NCBI RefSeq assembly: GCF_025630775.1
Contig: NZ_JAOSZE010000002.1
Coordinates: 1-64,000 of the forward strand
Direction of reading: 5' to 3'
Source of the DNA: Actinoplanes sp. KI2
Lineage (GTDB): Bacteria; Actinomycetota; Actinomycetes; Mycobacteriales; Micromonosporaceae
Length of the DNA: 64,000 bases
The notes below the pieces were generated by a model. The model made no database searches. It had not been told where the DNA came from and saw only the letters and a program-made list of their open reading frames with translations. Below are positions 43,659-54,507 of the stretch, in pieces; the stretch's first letter is position 1; every line of letters starts with the position of its first letter. The translations under genes and the position numbers were made by a program.

Positions 43659-46147
43659 CAGTCGTGCGGGCCGACGGCCGTGACCGTCACCGCCGCCGCG
43701 CCGATCTCGTCCGAGGCCGCCAGGTCGACCGTCGCCGAGATGCCCCAGTCGTGGTCGCCGTCCGGGTCCTCGAAGACCTGCCGCACCGTCCACATCGCCG
43801 GACCCACGTCGAGGTGCAGGAACGCCGGCCCGCGCGCGGCCGGGCCGGTGCCGATCTCGTCGTACTCGTCGAAGTACGGCGCCATCGCGTCGGCCCAGGC
43901 GTCGCGGTCCCAGCCGGCCTCCGCGTCCAGCTCGCCCAGCTCGTCCCAGCGGCGCAGCGCGGCCAGCTCGACCCGGCGGAAGAGCGCGTTGCGGACCAGC
44001 ACCCGGAACGCCCGCGCGTTGCGGGTGACGGCCGGCGGCTTGTCGTCCAGGCGTACCTCTTCGGGCTGGTCGGCCGGATTGCGCAGGCGTTCCCACTCGT
44101 CGAGCAGGCTGGAGTCGACCTGCCGGACCAGCTCGCCGAGCCACTCGATCAGGTCGGTAAGCTCCTCGGTGCGGGCGTCCTCGGGCACGGTCTGCCGCAG
44201 CGCCCGGTACGCGTCGGCGAGATAGCGCAGCACCAGGCCCTCCGAGCGGGACAGCCCGTAGAACGACACGTACTCGGTGAAGGTCATCGCCCGCTCGTAC
44301 ATGTCCCGTACGACACTCTTGGGTTTGATCTCGTAGTCGGCGACCCACGGGTGGCCGCGCCGGTAGGTCTCGTAGGCGCCCTCCAGCAGGTCGAGCAGCG
44401 GGCGCGGGTGGGTGACCTCCTCGAGCAGCTCCATCCGCTGCTCGTACTCGATGCCCTCGGCCTTCATCGCGCCGACCGCCTCGCCGCGGGCCTTGGTGCG
44501 CTGCGCGGACAGCACCTGCCGCGGGTCCTCGAGGGTCGCCTCGATCACCGACACCACGTCGAGCGGGTAGTCCGGCGCCTCCCGGTCGAGCAGCTCCAGG
44601 CAGGCGAGGGCGAACGGGGAGAGGGCCTGGTTCAGCGCGAAGTCCAGCTGGAGATCCTCGACCAGCCGGTAGACCCCGTCCCCCGTACGCTCGATCACGC
44701 CCCCGGCGACCAGGGCCCGCGCGATGGCGATCGCCCGGCGGATGTGCCGTCGCTGGGCGCCCGGCTCCTCGTGGTTGTCGGTGAGCAGGTGCCGCATCGC
44801 GGCGAACGGGTCGCCGCCGCGCGCGATCACGTTGAGCAGCATCGCGTGCGACACCTGGAACGAGCTGGTCAGTGGCTCGGGGTCGGCGGCGACGAGCCGG
44901 TCGAAGGTGGGCTGGCCCCAGCCGATCGTGCCCTCCGGCGGCTTCTTGCGGACCACCTTGCGCCGCTTCTTCGGGTCGTCGCCGGCCTTGGCCAGGGCAC
45001 GCTCGTTGTCGATGACGTGCTCGGGCGCCTGCACGATGACCGTGCCGAGGGTGTCGAACCCGGCCCGGCCGGCCCGGCCGGCGATCTGGTGGAACTCGCG
45101 GGCCTTCAGCAGGCGGGTCTTCACACCGTCGTACTTGGACAACCCGGTGAACAGCACCGTCCGGATCGGCACGTTGATGCCGACGCCGAGCGTGTCGGTC
45201 CCGCAGATCACCTTGAGCAGCCCGGCCTGCGCGAGGGTCTCCACCAGCCGGCGGTATTTCGGCAGCATGCCGGCGTGGTGCACGCCGATCCCGTGCCGCA
45301 CCAGCCGGGACAGCTGCCGGCCGAAGCCCGCGGTGAACCGGAAGTTGCCGATGGCCGCGGCGATCGCGTCCTTCTCGGCGCGGGTCGCCATGTTGACGCT
45401 GGTCAGGGCCTGCGCGCGGTCCAGGGCGGCGGCCTGGGTGAAGTGCACGATGTAGACCGGGGCCTGGTGCGTCTGCAGCAGCTCCTCGATCGTCTCGTGC
45501 AGCGGCGTCATCGCGTACGAGAAGATCAGCGGAACCGGCCGCTCGACGCTGGCCACGACGGCGGTCTCCCGCCCGGTGCGCCGGCTGAGGTCGTCGACGA
45601 AGCGGCTGGTGTCGCCGAGCGTGGCCGACATCAGCAGGAACTGGGCCTGCGGCAGCTCGATCAGCGGCACCTGCCAGGCCCAGCCGCGGTCCGGCTCGGC
45701 GTAGAAGTGGAACTCGTCCATCACCACCAGGCCGACGTCGGCGTCGGCGCCCTCGCGCAGCGCCAGGTTGGCGAGGACCTCGGCGGTGCAGCAGATGATC
45801 GGCGCGTCCGGGTTGACGCTGGCGTCGCCGGTGAGCATGCCGACGTTGTGCGCCCCGAACGCCGCGCACAGCGCGAAGAACTTCTCGCTGACCAGCGCCT
45901 TGATCGGCGCGGTGTAGAAGGTGGTGCGCTCGCCGGCGAGCGCGATGAAGTGCGCGCCGGTGGCGACCAGGCTCTTGCCGGAGCCGGTCGGGGTGTTGAG
46001 GATGACGTTCGCCCCGGTGGCGAGCTCGATGAGCGCCTCCTCCTGGTGGGTGTACAGGGCGAGGCCCTGCTCGGTGGCCCACTTCTGGAAGGCGTCGAAG
46101 ACCGCGTCCGGCTCGGCCGTGCCCGGCAGGCGATCCGTCAACGTCAT
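43658..46147 (-). CDS. DEAD/DEAH-box helicase of the Ski2-like type with DUF3516 C-terminus
   Basis: The 829-residue protein has helicase motifs I (NTPTGSGKSLVA), Ia (APIKALVSEKF), II (VVMDEFHFYAEP), III (LMSATLGDTSR), V (GTDTLGVGINVPIRTVLFTG) and VI (HQIAGRAGRAGFDT). The DExF/H variant DEFH is seen in Ski2-like enzymes. The C-terminal 400 residues match what I know as DUF3516. Such actinobacterial helicases probably act on RNA or damaged DNA, but the role is not established. The start at 46147 begins MTLTDRL; the frame extends upstream without conserved features. It overlaps kdpD by one base. Confidence 0.87.
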   Translation of the reverse strand: MTLTDRLPGTAEPDAVFDAFQKWATEQGLALYTHQEEALIELATGANVILNTPTGSGKSLVATGAHFIALAGERTTFYTAPIKALVSEKFFALCAAFGAHNVGMLTGDASVNPDAPIICCTAEVLANLALREGADADVGLVVMDEFHFYAEPDRGWAWQVPLIELPQAQFLLMSATLGDTSRFVDDLSRRTGRETAVVASVERPVPLIFSYAMTPLHETIEELLQTHQAPVYIVHFTQAAALDRAQALTSVNMATRAEKDAIAAAIGNFRFTAGFGRQLSRLVRHGIGVHHAGMLPKYRRLVETLAQAGLLKVICGTDTLGVGINVPIRTVLFTGLSKYDGVKTRLLKAREFHQIAGRAGRAGFDTLGTVIVQAPEHVIDNERALAKAGDDPKKRRKVVRKKPPEGTIGWGQPTFDRLVAADPEPLTSSFQVSHAMLLNVIARGGDPFAAMRHLLTDNHEEPGAQRRHIRRAIAIARALVAGGVIERTGDGVYRLVEDLQLDFALNQALSPFALACLELLDREAPDYPLDVVSVIEATLEDPRQVLSAQRTKARGEAVGAMKAEGIEYEQRMELLEEVTHPRPLLDLLEGAYETYRRGHPWVADYEIKPKSVVRDMYERAMTFTEYVSFYGLSRSEGLVLRYLADAYRALRQTVPEDARTEELTDLIEWLGELVRQVDSSLLDEWERLRNPADQPEEVRLDDKPPAVTRNARAFRVLVRNALFRRVELAALRRWDELGELDAEAGWDRDAWADAMAPYFDEYDEIGTGPAARGPAFLHLDVGPAMWTVRQVFEDPDGDHDWGISATVDLAASDEIGAAAVTVTAVGPHD

Positions 46148-46239
46148 GCTGTTCAACCCCTGGTGTTCTGGTCCGGCTTTCACCCCGGAACAGTACGCGG
46201 GCAAGGTCGTCGGGGACCTTCCGGGCGTTTCCCGTCCGG

Positions 46240-46881
46240 TCAGGTGCGGGGCCACTGGGCGAGACGCGTCCGTAATTCGGTGATTTGCGGCGCGTTCAGG
46301 CCGTACAGCGCAAATCGGGCGTCGTCCAGCCGGTCCAGGTAGCGTCCCGCGTCCGCGACGTCCTCGGGGTCGATGGCCGGGTCGGCGCGCGCGGCCAGCT
46401 CGAGCAGGCGGGGCAGGGGATAGATCTCCAGCGCCGCCGCCACGTCGATGTAGTCGCGGACCTCACGCCGGTTGACCAGTGCCGCGACCTTGGTGGCGAC
46501 CAGGTCGTCCAGGTGCATGACCGGCCCGACGTCCATCACCACCGGCGCCCGCTGCCGGTCGAGCCGGCACAACGTGAGCCGCAGCGCCTGCCCGTCCCGG
46601 CTGACCACGAATTCCTGCAGGTCCTCGTCCATCCCGGCGAACAGCTCGTCGCCCTCCTCGCGCACCACCCGGTAGCCGGCCGTGGTGAGCGCCGCGGTCA
46701 CCTCGCCGGCCGCCGCGGCGACCCCGCCGGCCGTGTCGGTGAACAGGTCGACGTCCTCGGTCGGGCGGGCCACCAGGCCGTTGACCAGCCACGCGACCCC
46801 GCCGCCGAGGACGAAGCCGTGCTCGGCGGCGACTGTCAGCGCGACCTTGGCGACGTCCCGGTAGAAGGTCTCGAAGCTCAC
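46240..46881 (-). CDS. AbiEii/MenT-like nucleotidyltransferase (toxin candidate)
   Basis: The 213-residue protein shows the minimal nucleotidyltransferase core: FVLGGGVAWLVNGLVARPTE and DVDLFTD (GG, then the DxD metal pair), and later the third acidic residue in APVVMDVG, followed by DLVATKVAALVNRREVRDYI. This is the pattern of AbiEii toxins, which transfer nucleotides to tRNA or other targets. The GTG at 46881 overlaps the stop of the small upstream gene as GTGA, the compact gene pair expected of a toxin-antitoxin module. The partner is not a recognised AbiEi antitoxin, so the role is inferred. Housekeeping NTase function remains possible. Confidence 0.75.
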   Translation of the reverse strand: MSFETFYRDVAKVALTVAAEHGFVLGGGVAWLVNGLVARPTEDVDLFTDTAGGVAAAAGEVTAALTTAGYRVVREEGDELFAGMDEDLQEFVVSRDGQALRLTLCRLDRQRAPVVMDVGPVMHLDDLVATKVAALVNRREVRDYIDVAAALEIYPLPRLLELAARADPAIDPEDVADAGRYLDRLDDARFALYGLNAPQITELRTRLAQWPRT

Positions 46882-47219
46882 CGAGCGTGGCGCAGGCGCG
46901 GGTGCCGGGCCTCCCATGCGGCCCGCACGGCGCGGGGAAGGTTCAGCTGCGGCCACACCCGGACCAGGGTGGGACCGTCCAGATAGGTCTGCAGCTCGGT
47001 GACCCGGATCGCCTCGCGCAGCACGTTCTCGTACATCCACGCCAGCATCGTCGGCTGGCACAGGTCGAACGTGCCCCGCGGACCCCACCACAGCCGCAGC
47101 GGCAGCTCGACCAGCCCGCGGGTGGGCCCGGTCAGCTCGGCGAGGGTGCCCGCGACCAGGACCGGCCGGTGCGGCCGGGCGAGGTGGACGACCGGTGCGT
47201 CGCGGGTCGGGACGGGCAT
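46878..47219 (-). CDS. small coupled partner of the nucleotidyltransferase, unknown family
   Basis: The 113-residue basic protein has no domain I recognise. Visible stretches include VELPLRLWWGPRGTFDLCQP, MLAWMYENVLREAIRVTELQ and LDGPTLVRVWPQLNLPRAVR, with a basic tail RHPRLRHAR. It precedes the nucleotidyltransferase and overlaps it by four bases. Its small size, basic charge and position suggest an antitoxin or substrate-recruiting factor; it lacks the AbiEi winged helix by eye. Confidence 0.6.
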   Translation of the reverse strand: MPVPTRDAPVVHLARPHRPVLVAGTLAELTGPTRGLVELPLRLWWGPRGTFDLCQPTMLAWMYENVLREAIRVTELQTYLDGPTLVRVWPQLNLPRAVRAAWEARHPRLRHAR

Positions 47220-47259
47220 GTGATCAGCGTAAACCGACAACCCGCCCGAACCACAAACA

Positions 47260-47273
47260 CCTAGGTTCCTAGG
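47260..47273. promoter_or_regulatory. CCTAGG-TT-CCTAGG site upstream of the nucleotidyltransferase pair
   Basis: Two CCTAGG hexamers, each self-complementary, flank a TT. CCTAGG is otherwise rare in GC-rich DNA. The site lies 41 bp before the start of the small partner gene and 60 bp before the divergent membrane protein gene, a natural place for autoregulation of the gene pair. Confidence 0.5.
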
Positions 47274-47332
47274 ATGCTGTACGCGAGGTGCCCGGGGTCT
47301 CGCCGGTTGCGGGAACGGGTCACGCTGGGCCC

Positions 47333-47707
47333 ATGACGGCAACGCGTCGGCAGGTGGTGACGACCGGGCTGGTGGTGGCCTTCGTGACCCTGGCGTCCGG
47401 GCTCGTCAGCGTGCTGGTGGCGTCGCGGGTGCTGTGGGTGCTGGTCTTCGCGGCCGTCTGCTACCCGGCGTTGCGCGCCACACACCGGGAGGCGCCGGGC
47501 TTTGACGCCCCGCGCAGGCAAGGCACCGGCCGGGGAAGCGAGGCGCGGGCCCCGCAGCCGTGGCGAGCCGAGGTGGTCGCCGGGGTGGTCAGCGTGCTGG
47601 GCTGCCTGCTGCTGGTGCCGTTCGTGCCTGGCGGCCTGGCTCCGTACCTGCTGGCCGCCGCGGTGGTGCTGGTCGTCTACCTGCTCAGCGCGTGGTGGTT
47701 CGGCTGA
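47333..47707 (+). CDS. small membrane protein of unknown function
   Basis: The 124-residue protein has four hydrophobic segments in two hairpins (about 9-28, 30-46, 79-97 and 100-121) joined by a basic, Gly/Arg-rich loop (RRQGTGRGSEARAP). There is no recognisable motif. The ATG at 47333 follows weakly purine-rich sequence. Its last 23 bases overlap the convergent acetyltransferase gene. Confidence 0.6.
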   Translation: MTATRRQVVTTGLVVAFVTLASGLVSVLVASRVLWVLVFAAVCYPALRATHREAPGFDAPRRQGTGRGSEARAPQPWRAEVVAGVVSVLGCLLLVPFVPGGLAPYLLAAAVVLVVYLLSAWWFG

Positions 47708-48137
47708 GGATGCGCCGCCCCTCGTCGGTGAAGCCGCGGCCGCGGTAGATGGCGAACAGGTGGGACACGTCCTGCCCGTTCGGGGCGATGACGATCTCCA
47801 GCTGCGCGGCACCGAGCTCGGTGGCCCAGCGAGCGCTGTCCTCGATCAGTTCGGCGGCCAGCCCCCGGCGGCGGAAGGCGGGCGCCACGTAGAGGTCCTC
47901 CAGCTCGGCGATCAGCCCGTTCTCCAGGCCGTACGAGGAGGTGGAGAGCGCGAACGCCACGATCGTCCCGCCCTCCTCGATCACGGCCGCGTGCGCCGCC
48001 GCGCTGCCCAGCAGGTGCGACAGGTGCTCGGCGAGCTTCTCCCGGGGCGTGGTGAAGCCGTCCTCGGCGTAGAAGTCCACCGCCAGCGCAAGGATCGCCG
48101 AGTGGTCGGCGGCGTCGGCGGTGCGCAGGCGGCTCAT
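47685..48137 (-). CDS. GNAT-family N-acetyltransferase
   Basis: The 150-residue protein has the GNAT fold: RTADAADHSAILALAVDFYA at the N-terminus, AVIEEGGTIVAFALS, the acetyl-CoA loop LYVAPAFRRRGLAAELIE and the C-terminal FAIYRGRGFTDEGR. The order and length suit the group of small-molecule acetyltransferases that includes aminoglycoside 6'-acetyltransferase relatives, but no substrate can be assigned. It is 52 bp downstream of the aldo/keto reductase gene on the same strand. Confidence 0.85.
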   Translation of the reverse strand: MSRLRTADAADHSAILALAVDFYAEDGFTTPREKLAEHLSHLLGSAAAHAAVIEEGGTIVAFALSTSSYGLENGLIAELEDLYVAPAFRRRGLAAELIEDSARWATELGAAQLEIVIAPNGQDVSHLFAIYRGRGFTDEGRRILSRTTTR

Positions 48138-48189
48138 GCGGTTGACGACTCCCGTCTCCGTACGCGGTGCGGCTGTTGATCGATATGGG

Positions 48190-49191
48190 TCAGAGGTCGA
48201 GCGCGGTGGCGTCGATCTCGCCCAGCTCCTCGGCGGTGAGCACCAGGTTGTCCAGGGCGGCGACGTTGTTCTCCAGCTGGGCGACGCTGCTCGCGCCGAT
48301 GATCAGGCTGGTCATCCGCTCGTCGCGCAGCGCCCACGCCAGGGCCATCTGGGCCAGGGACTGGCCGCGGCGCTTGGCGAGGTCGTTCAGCGCGTGGATC
48401 CGGGCCATCGTGCGGTTGTCCAGGTCGCTCTCGTTGAGGAAGACGCTGGTGCGCACGCGCGAGTCGCCGGGGATGCCGCCCAGGTAACGGTCGGTGAGCA
48501 GGCCCTGCTGGAGCGGGCTGAACGCGATGCAGCCGGCCCCGGCCACCTCGAGCTCGCCGAGCAGGTTGTCCCGCTCGATCCAGCGGTTGAGGATCGAGTA
48601 CGAGGGCTGGTGGATCAGCAGCGGGGTGCCCAGGTCGCGCAGGATCGCGGCGGCGCGGGTGGTCTGCTCGGCCGAGTAGTTGCTGATCCCGACGTAGAGG
48701 GCCTTGCCGGCGCGGACGACGGCGTCCAGCGCGGCCATCGTCTCCTCGAGCGGCGTGGCCGGGTCGGGCCGGTGGTGGTAGAAGATGTCGACGTAGTCCA
48801 GCCCGAGCCGGGTGAGCGACTGGTCGAGCGAGCTGACCAGGTATTTGCGGGAGCCCCACTCGCCGTACGGGCCGTCCCACATCAGGTAGCCGGCCTTGGT
48901 CGAGACGACCAGCTCGTCCCGGTAGGGCTTCAGGTCGGTGGCGAGCAGCCGGCCGAAGTTGCTCTCCGCGCTGCCCGGCGGCGGCCCGTAGTTGTTGGCC
49001 AGGTCGAAGTGGGTGACGCCGAGGTCGAAGGCGCGCCGGACGATCTCGCGCTGCCGGTCGAACGGGCGGCCGTCGCCGAAGTTGTGCCACAGGCCGAGCG
49101 AGATTGCCGGGAGCCGCAGGCCGCTGCGGCCGGCCCGCCGGTAGGTCATCGAGTCGTAGCGGTTCCCCGCGGGGGTGTAGGTCACAACCAC
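48190..49191 (-). CDS. aldo/keto reductase, YghZ/L-glyceraldehyde-3-phosphate reductase type
   Basis: The 333-residue protein is an AKR14-like enzyme: MTYRRAGRSGLRLPAISLGL, then THFDLANNYGPPPGSAESNF with the catalytic Tyr, VVSTKAGYLMW with the Lys, IFYHHRPDPATPLEETM with the His, and the NADPH segment SLIIGASSVAQLENNVAAL. The insertion LMWDGPYGEWGSRKYLVSSL is typical of YghZ, which reduces L-glyceraldehyde 3-phosphate and methylglyoxal. GTG codons at 49191 and 49185 both could start the protein. The glycine riboswitch of gcvP lies in the divergent upstream region. Confidence 0.9.
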   Translation of the reverse strand: MVVTYTPAGNRYDSMTYRRAGRSGLRLPAISLGLWHNFGDGRPFDRQREIVRRAFDLGVTHFDLANNYGPPPGSAESNFGRLLATDLKPYRDELVVSTKAGYLMWDGPYGEWGSRKYLVSSLDQSLTRLGLDYVDIFYHHRPDPATPLEETMAALDAVVRAGKALYVGISNYSAEQTTRAAAILRDLGTPLLIHQPSYSILNRWIERDNLLGELEVAGAGCIAFSPLQQGLLTDRYLGGIPGDSRVRTSVFLNESDLDNRTMARIHALNDLAKRRGQSLAQMALAWALRDERMTSLIIGASSVAQLENNVAALDNLVLTAEELGEIDATALDL

Positions 49192-49241
49192 ACCCTAGAG
49201 ACACCTGTTTGAAACGTTGTCACTGGTAGCTTGGTCGGCAG

Positions 49242-49381
49242 CCATGCGGGAGAGTCCGCCGGCCCCCGTTTCCCGACGGGTGGCTGGGTGGCGCCGAAGG
49301 GGCAAATCCTCCCCGGAACCTCTCAGGCAAACGGACCGCGTGGGCAAGCGACTCTGAAGTGCTCCGTCCCACCGGGGACGG
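49242..49381 (+). ncRNA. glycine riboswitch (single aptamer) with downstream hairpin
   Basis: The conserved glycine-aptamer pieces appear in order: CGGGAGAGT, GGCGCCGAAGGGGCAA, CTCTCAGGCAAACGGACCGC. P1 closes as CCATGCGG (49242-49249) with CCGCGTGG (49336-49343), eight pairs including one G-U. GCGACTCTGAAG follows, the remnant seen after single-aptamer versions. A hairpin CCGTCCC/GGGACGG (49364-49381) stands directly after it and may form the expression switch. The next gene is glycine dehydrogenase, so glycine binding should turn gcvP on. Confidence 0.9.
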
Positions 49382-49438
49382 GGTATGACAGAGGGGGAGG
49401 CCGCCTTGTCGACCTTCCGCCTCTGGCTTGGAGCCGCC

Positions 49439-52246
<2,808 letters not shown>

Positions 52247-52266
52247 CATTCGCGTTTCGGCAGGTC

Positions 52267-52303
52267 AGCGACCACCCTTGAGGAGCACTTGAGGGTGGTC
52301 GCT
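52267..52303 (+). terminator. terminator hairpin of gcvP
   Basis: A perfect 12-bp stem (AGCGACCACCCT with AGGGTGGTCGCT) around a 13-nt loop starts 20 bp after the gcvP stop. A smaller inverted repeat, ACCCTC/GAGGGT, follows directly. Together they should end the riboswitch-controlled transcript. Confidence 0.85.
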
Positions 52304-52776
52304 CACCCTCTACCTCAGGTTGAGGGTTAGGGCGACCGGGGGCGGAGTCACCGCTGAGTTGGGGCGCGCTCGGCTGAGCGCAGGCGCGCTCGGTCGGCCA
52401 CGGGCGTGCTCAGGCTGAGTTGGGGGCGCGCTCGGGTCGGCCGCGGGCGCGCTCGGCTGAGCGCAAGCGCGCTCGGGTCGGCCGCGTGCGTTCGGGCTGA
52501 CCGCGGGGCTCGAGCTGGCTGCTCGCGCTGACCGGCCGGGTGCGTGCTCGGCCGGCGGTGAGGGTGTTCAGGCCGGCCGTGAGTGCGCGTGGGGCGTGGG
52601 CCCGGATGAGGGCGCGCGGCACCCGCGTCCGCCGCGAGTCGTCGTCGTGCGCGGCGGGCGGGGAGTCGTGGGAGTGGCAGGCTCGGCGTTGAGCTCTGGG
52701 GTCACGCGGCTACTGTCGGTAGCGGCGGTGGCTCGGTCGGGGCGGCGCCGATGCCGTCACGAAGGGGCTCGCCGGG
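52304..52776. other. gene-free stretch with degenerate GC-rich repeats
   Basis: No supported gene lies here. From about 52350 to 52580 the sequence is built from diverged copies of GCGCGCTCGG joined by variants of CTGAGCGCA, GTCGGCCGCGGGC and CTGAGTTGGG. GCGCGCTCGGCTGAGCGCA occurs twice, at about 52366 and 52447, with one difference. Open frames crossing it have low-complexity Arg/Ala/Pro products and no ribosome-binding site. Beyond 52640 I see no clear structure. Confidence 0.7.
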
Positions 52777-52977
52777 TCAGGCCGCGAGGGCGTGCCGGGC
52801 GGGGCCCCGGTGGGGCTCGATCATCGTGCCGTCGGGGAGGATCTCACCGGTGTCCTCGAAGACGATCACGCCGTTGCAGAGGAGGCTCCAGCCTTGCTCG
52901 GGGAACGTCGCGAGAATCCGCGCCGCTTCCCGGTCGACGGCTTCGGAGCTGGGACAGGGGGTTTGGTGCTGGCACAT
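52777..52977 (-). CDS. DUF5999-type small protein
   Basis: The 66-residue protein begins MCQHQTPCPSSEAVDREAAR and contains GWSLLCNGVIVFEDTGEILP. This matches the small actinobacterial family I know as DUF5999, whose members start with MCQHQ and keep a Cys/His cluster (two Cys and one His in the first eight residues, one Cys in the core). Metal binding is possible; the function is unknown. The ATG at 52977 marks the conserved start. The gene is divergent from pabB. Confidence 0.8.
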   Translation of the reverse strand: MCQHQTPCPSSEAVDREAARILATFPEQGWSLLCNGVIVFEDTGEILPDGTMIEPHRGPARHALAA

Positions 52978-53101
52978 CGGGGGTCTCCGGTCGGGGGGCT
53001 GTGTGTGACGATTCACAACGACGGTGACGGACGTTACCTCAATCCGAACGACTTCGGGCGGAGTGGGTGACGGCGTCCCCTTGACAGAATCCTCGGTTCA
53101 T

Positions 53102-54415
53102 ATGGTCCACGGAAGTGCGCTCGCCGACCACTACCCGACACCTCCTTCGGGGCGTCCGCCGGGCGCTCCGGCGTCCTGCCAGCGCCGTCACCGTGCGTTA
53201 GCTTCGTTCGAATGGTTCAGGTGGGACGGTGGTGACCCCGCCGAGCTTGTCGCCGATTTCCTCGCCGGTAACGGACTGTGCGTGCGCAATATCGGCCGAA
53301 CGGACGACCAAGTCCGCCCGACCAGCGCCGGCAACCTGTGTGGCGCCGCACTGTACGTATCCGCCGCAGCCGGTTCCGTAATGGCCGGCGGCCCGGTGGC
53401 CGCCCCCTCTCCGGTTCCGGCGATTCCGGACGTCTACGCCGTCATCTACGAACATTCATGGCCCGATGGTGACGGCACCCCGCAACGGCCGAGCCGGCCG
53501 CGGCCCGGTTCCCGGTGGCCCGACGGTGAGGGGTCCGCGAGTGCGGGGCCCGTGGGCGGGTGGTCCGCGGGCGTGGGATCCGTGGGCGGGTGGTCTGTGG
53601 GTGAGTGGTCTGTCGGTGGGTGGACACCCAGCTGGACGCGCGTGGAGCACGCGGCGGCGGTCGAGGCGGTGCGGGCGGCGATCGGGCGGGGCGACGTCTA
53701 CCAGGTGAACGTCGTAGGGCACGCCAAGGCGCCGTATACCGGAGATCCGATGCCGGCCCTGCACCGGGTCGCGGCGCTGCCCGGAGCCCGCTACGGCGGC
53801 GTTCTGGAGGGCAAGGGGTGGGCGCTGGCGACCGCCTCCCCGGAGACGCTGGTGGAGGTGCGGGACGGCCGGGTCATCACCCGACCGATCAAGGGGACCC
53901 GGGCGGCCACCGCGCAGGGACGCCGGGAACTGCTCGCCTCGGCCAAGGAACGCGCCGAGCACGTGATGATCGTCGACCTGGAGCGCAACGATCTGTCCCG
54001 GCTGCCCGGGGTAGGCCCGGTGACGGTGGACGAGCTGTTCGCCGTCCGCCGGTGGGTGGACCTGTGGCAGGCCGAGTCGGTGGTCTCCGCGCCGATCGAG
54101 ACCGAGATCGACCTGGCCGACCTGCTGCGGGCGGTCTGCCCCGGCGGCTCGGTCACCGGCGCGCCCAAACTCGCCGCCCTGGCCGAGATCGCCCGCCTCG
54201 AGCCGGTCGGCCGGGGCGTGAGCATGGGCGCCGTCGGCTGGGTCGGCCCCGACCACCTCGACCTGGGTCTGAGCATCCGCACGGTTGCCGTGGACGGCAC
54301 CCACGTGCACACCTGGGCCGGCGGCGGCATCACCTGGGACAGCGACCCCACCGCCGAGGTCGACGAGGCAGCCGCAAAAGCCGCCCCGATCCGAACGGCC
54401 CTGGCGGGCGCCTGA
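53102..54415 (+). CDS. pabB: aminodeoxychorismate synthase component I-like (chorismate-binding)
   Basis: The C-terminal two thirds form the chorismate-binding domain: GDVYQVNVVGHAKAP, ETLVEVRDGRVITRPIKGTR, AEHVMIVDLERNDLSRLPGV, LLRAVCPGGSVTGAPK and SMGAVGWVGPDHLDLGLSIR. These residues fit PabB, which makes aminodeoxychorismate with the glutaminase PabA. The N-terminal part is short, with FEWFRWDGGDPAELVADF, and between it and the catalytic domain lie five pentapeptide repeats. The ATG at 53102 lacks a clear ribosome-binding site; a GTG at 53024 is the alternative. No pabA is adjacent; the next gene encodes a DHFR-fold reductase on the opposite strand. Confidence 0.85.
   Translation: MVHGSALADHYPTPPSGRPPGAPASCQRRHRALASFEWFRWDGGDPAELVADFLAGNGLCVRNIGRTDDQVRPTSAGNLCGAALYVSAAAGSVMAGGPVAAPSPVPAIPDVYAVIYEHSWPDGDGTPQRPSRPRPGSRWPDGEGSASAGPVGGWSAGVGSVGGWSVGEWSVGGWTPSWTRVEHAAAVEAVRAAIGRGDVYQVNVVGHAKAPYTGDPMPALHRVAALPGARYGGVLEGKGWALATASPETLVEVRDGRVITRPIKGTRAATAQGRRELLASAKERAEHVMIVDLERNDLSRLPGVGPVTVDELFAVRRWVDLWQAESVVSAPIETEIDLADLLRAVCPGGSVTGAPKLAALAEIARLEPVGRGVSMGAVGWVGPDHLDLGLSIRTVAVDGTHVHTWAGGGITWDSDPTAEVDEAAAKAAPIRTALAGA
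53552..53626 (+). repeat. five in-frame 15-bp repeats inside pabB
   Basis: Five exact-length 15-bp units encode VGGWS, AGVGS, VGGWS, VGEWS and VGGWT at about residues 151-175. Units one and three are nearly identical at DNA level. They sit in the linker between the N-terminal part and the chorismate-binding domain, a place where copy-number change would not disturb the frame. Confidence 0.9.
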
Positions 54416-54441
54416 GACCGCGACCCGGTCAAGGCGGTCCG

Positions 54442-54488
54442 GGCCGGGCGCCGACACGGGGCCGGGCGCCGACGCGGGGCCGGGCCGG
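54442..54488. repeat. 18-bp tandem repeat, two and a half copies
   Basis: GGCCGGGCGCCGACACGG is followed by a copy with one change (GACGCGG) and by a partial third copy. It lies in the 92-bp gap between the convergent pabB and DHFR-fold genes. Confidence 0.75.
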
Positions 54489-54507
54489 CGGGCGGCCGGA
54501 GCGGCCC

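Noticed and set aside
52410..52622. Minus-strand 70-codon frame in the gene-free stretch
   Set aside because: The product is an Arg/Ala/Pro/Glu repeat derived from the degenerate DNA repeats, without ribosome-binding site or relatives I can recognise.
52596..53027. Plus-strand 143-codon frame over the DUF5999 gene
   Set aside because: It covers the DUF5999 gene in antisense and has an Arg/Gly-rich product with no features.
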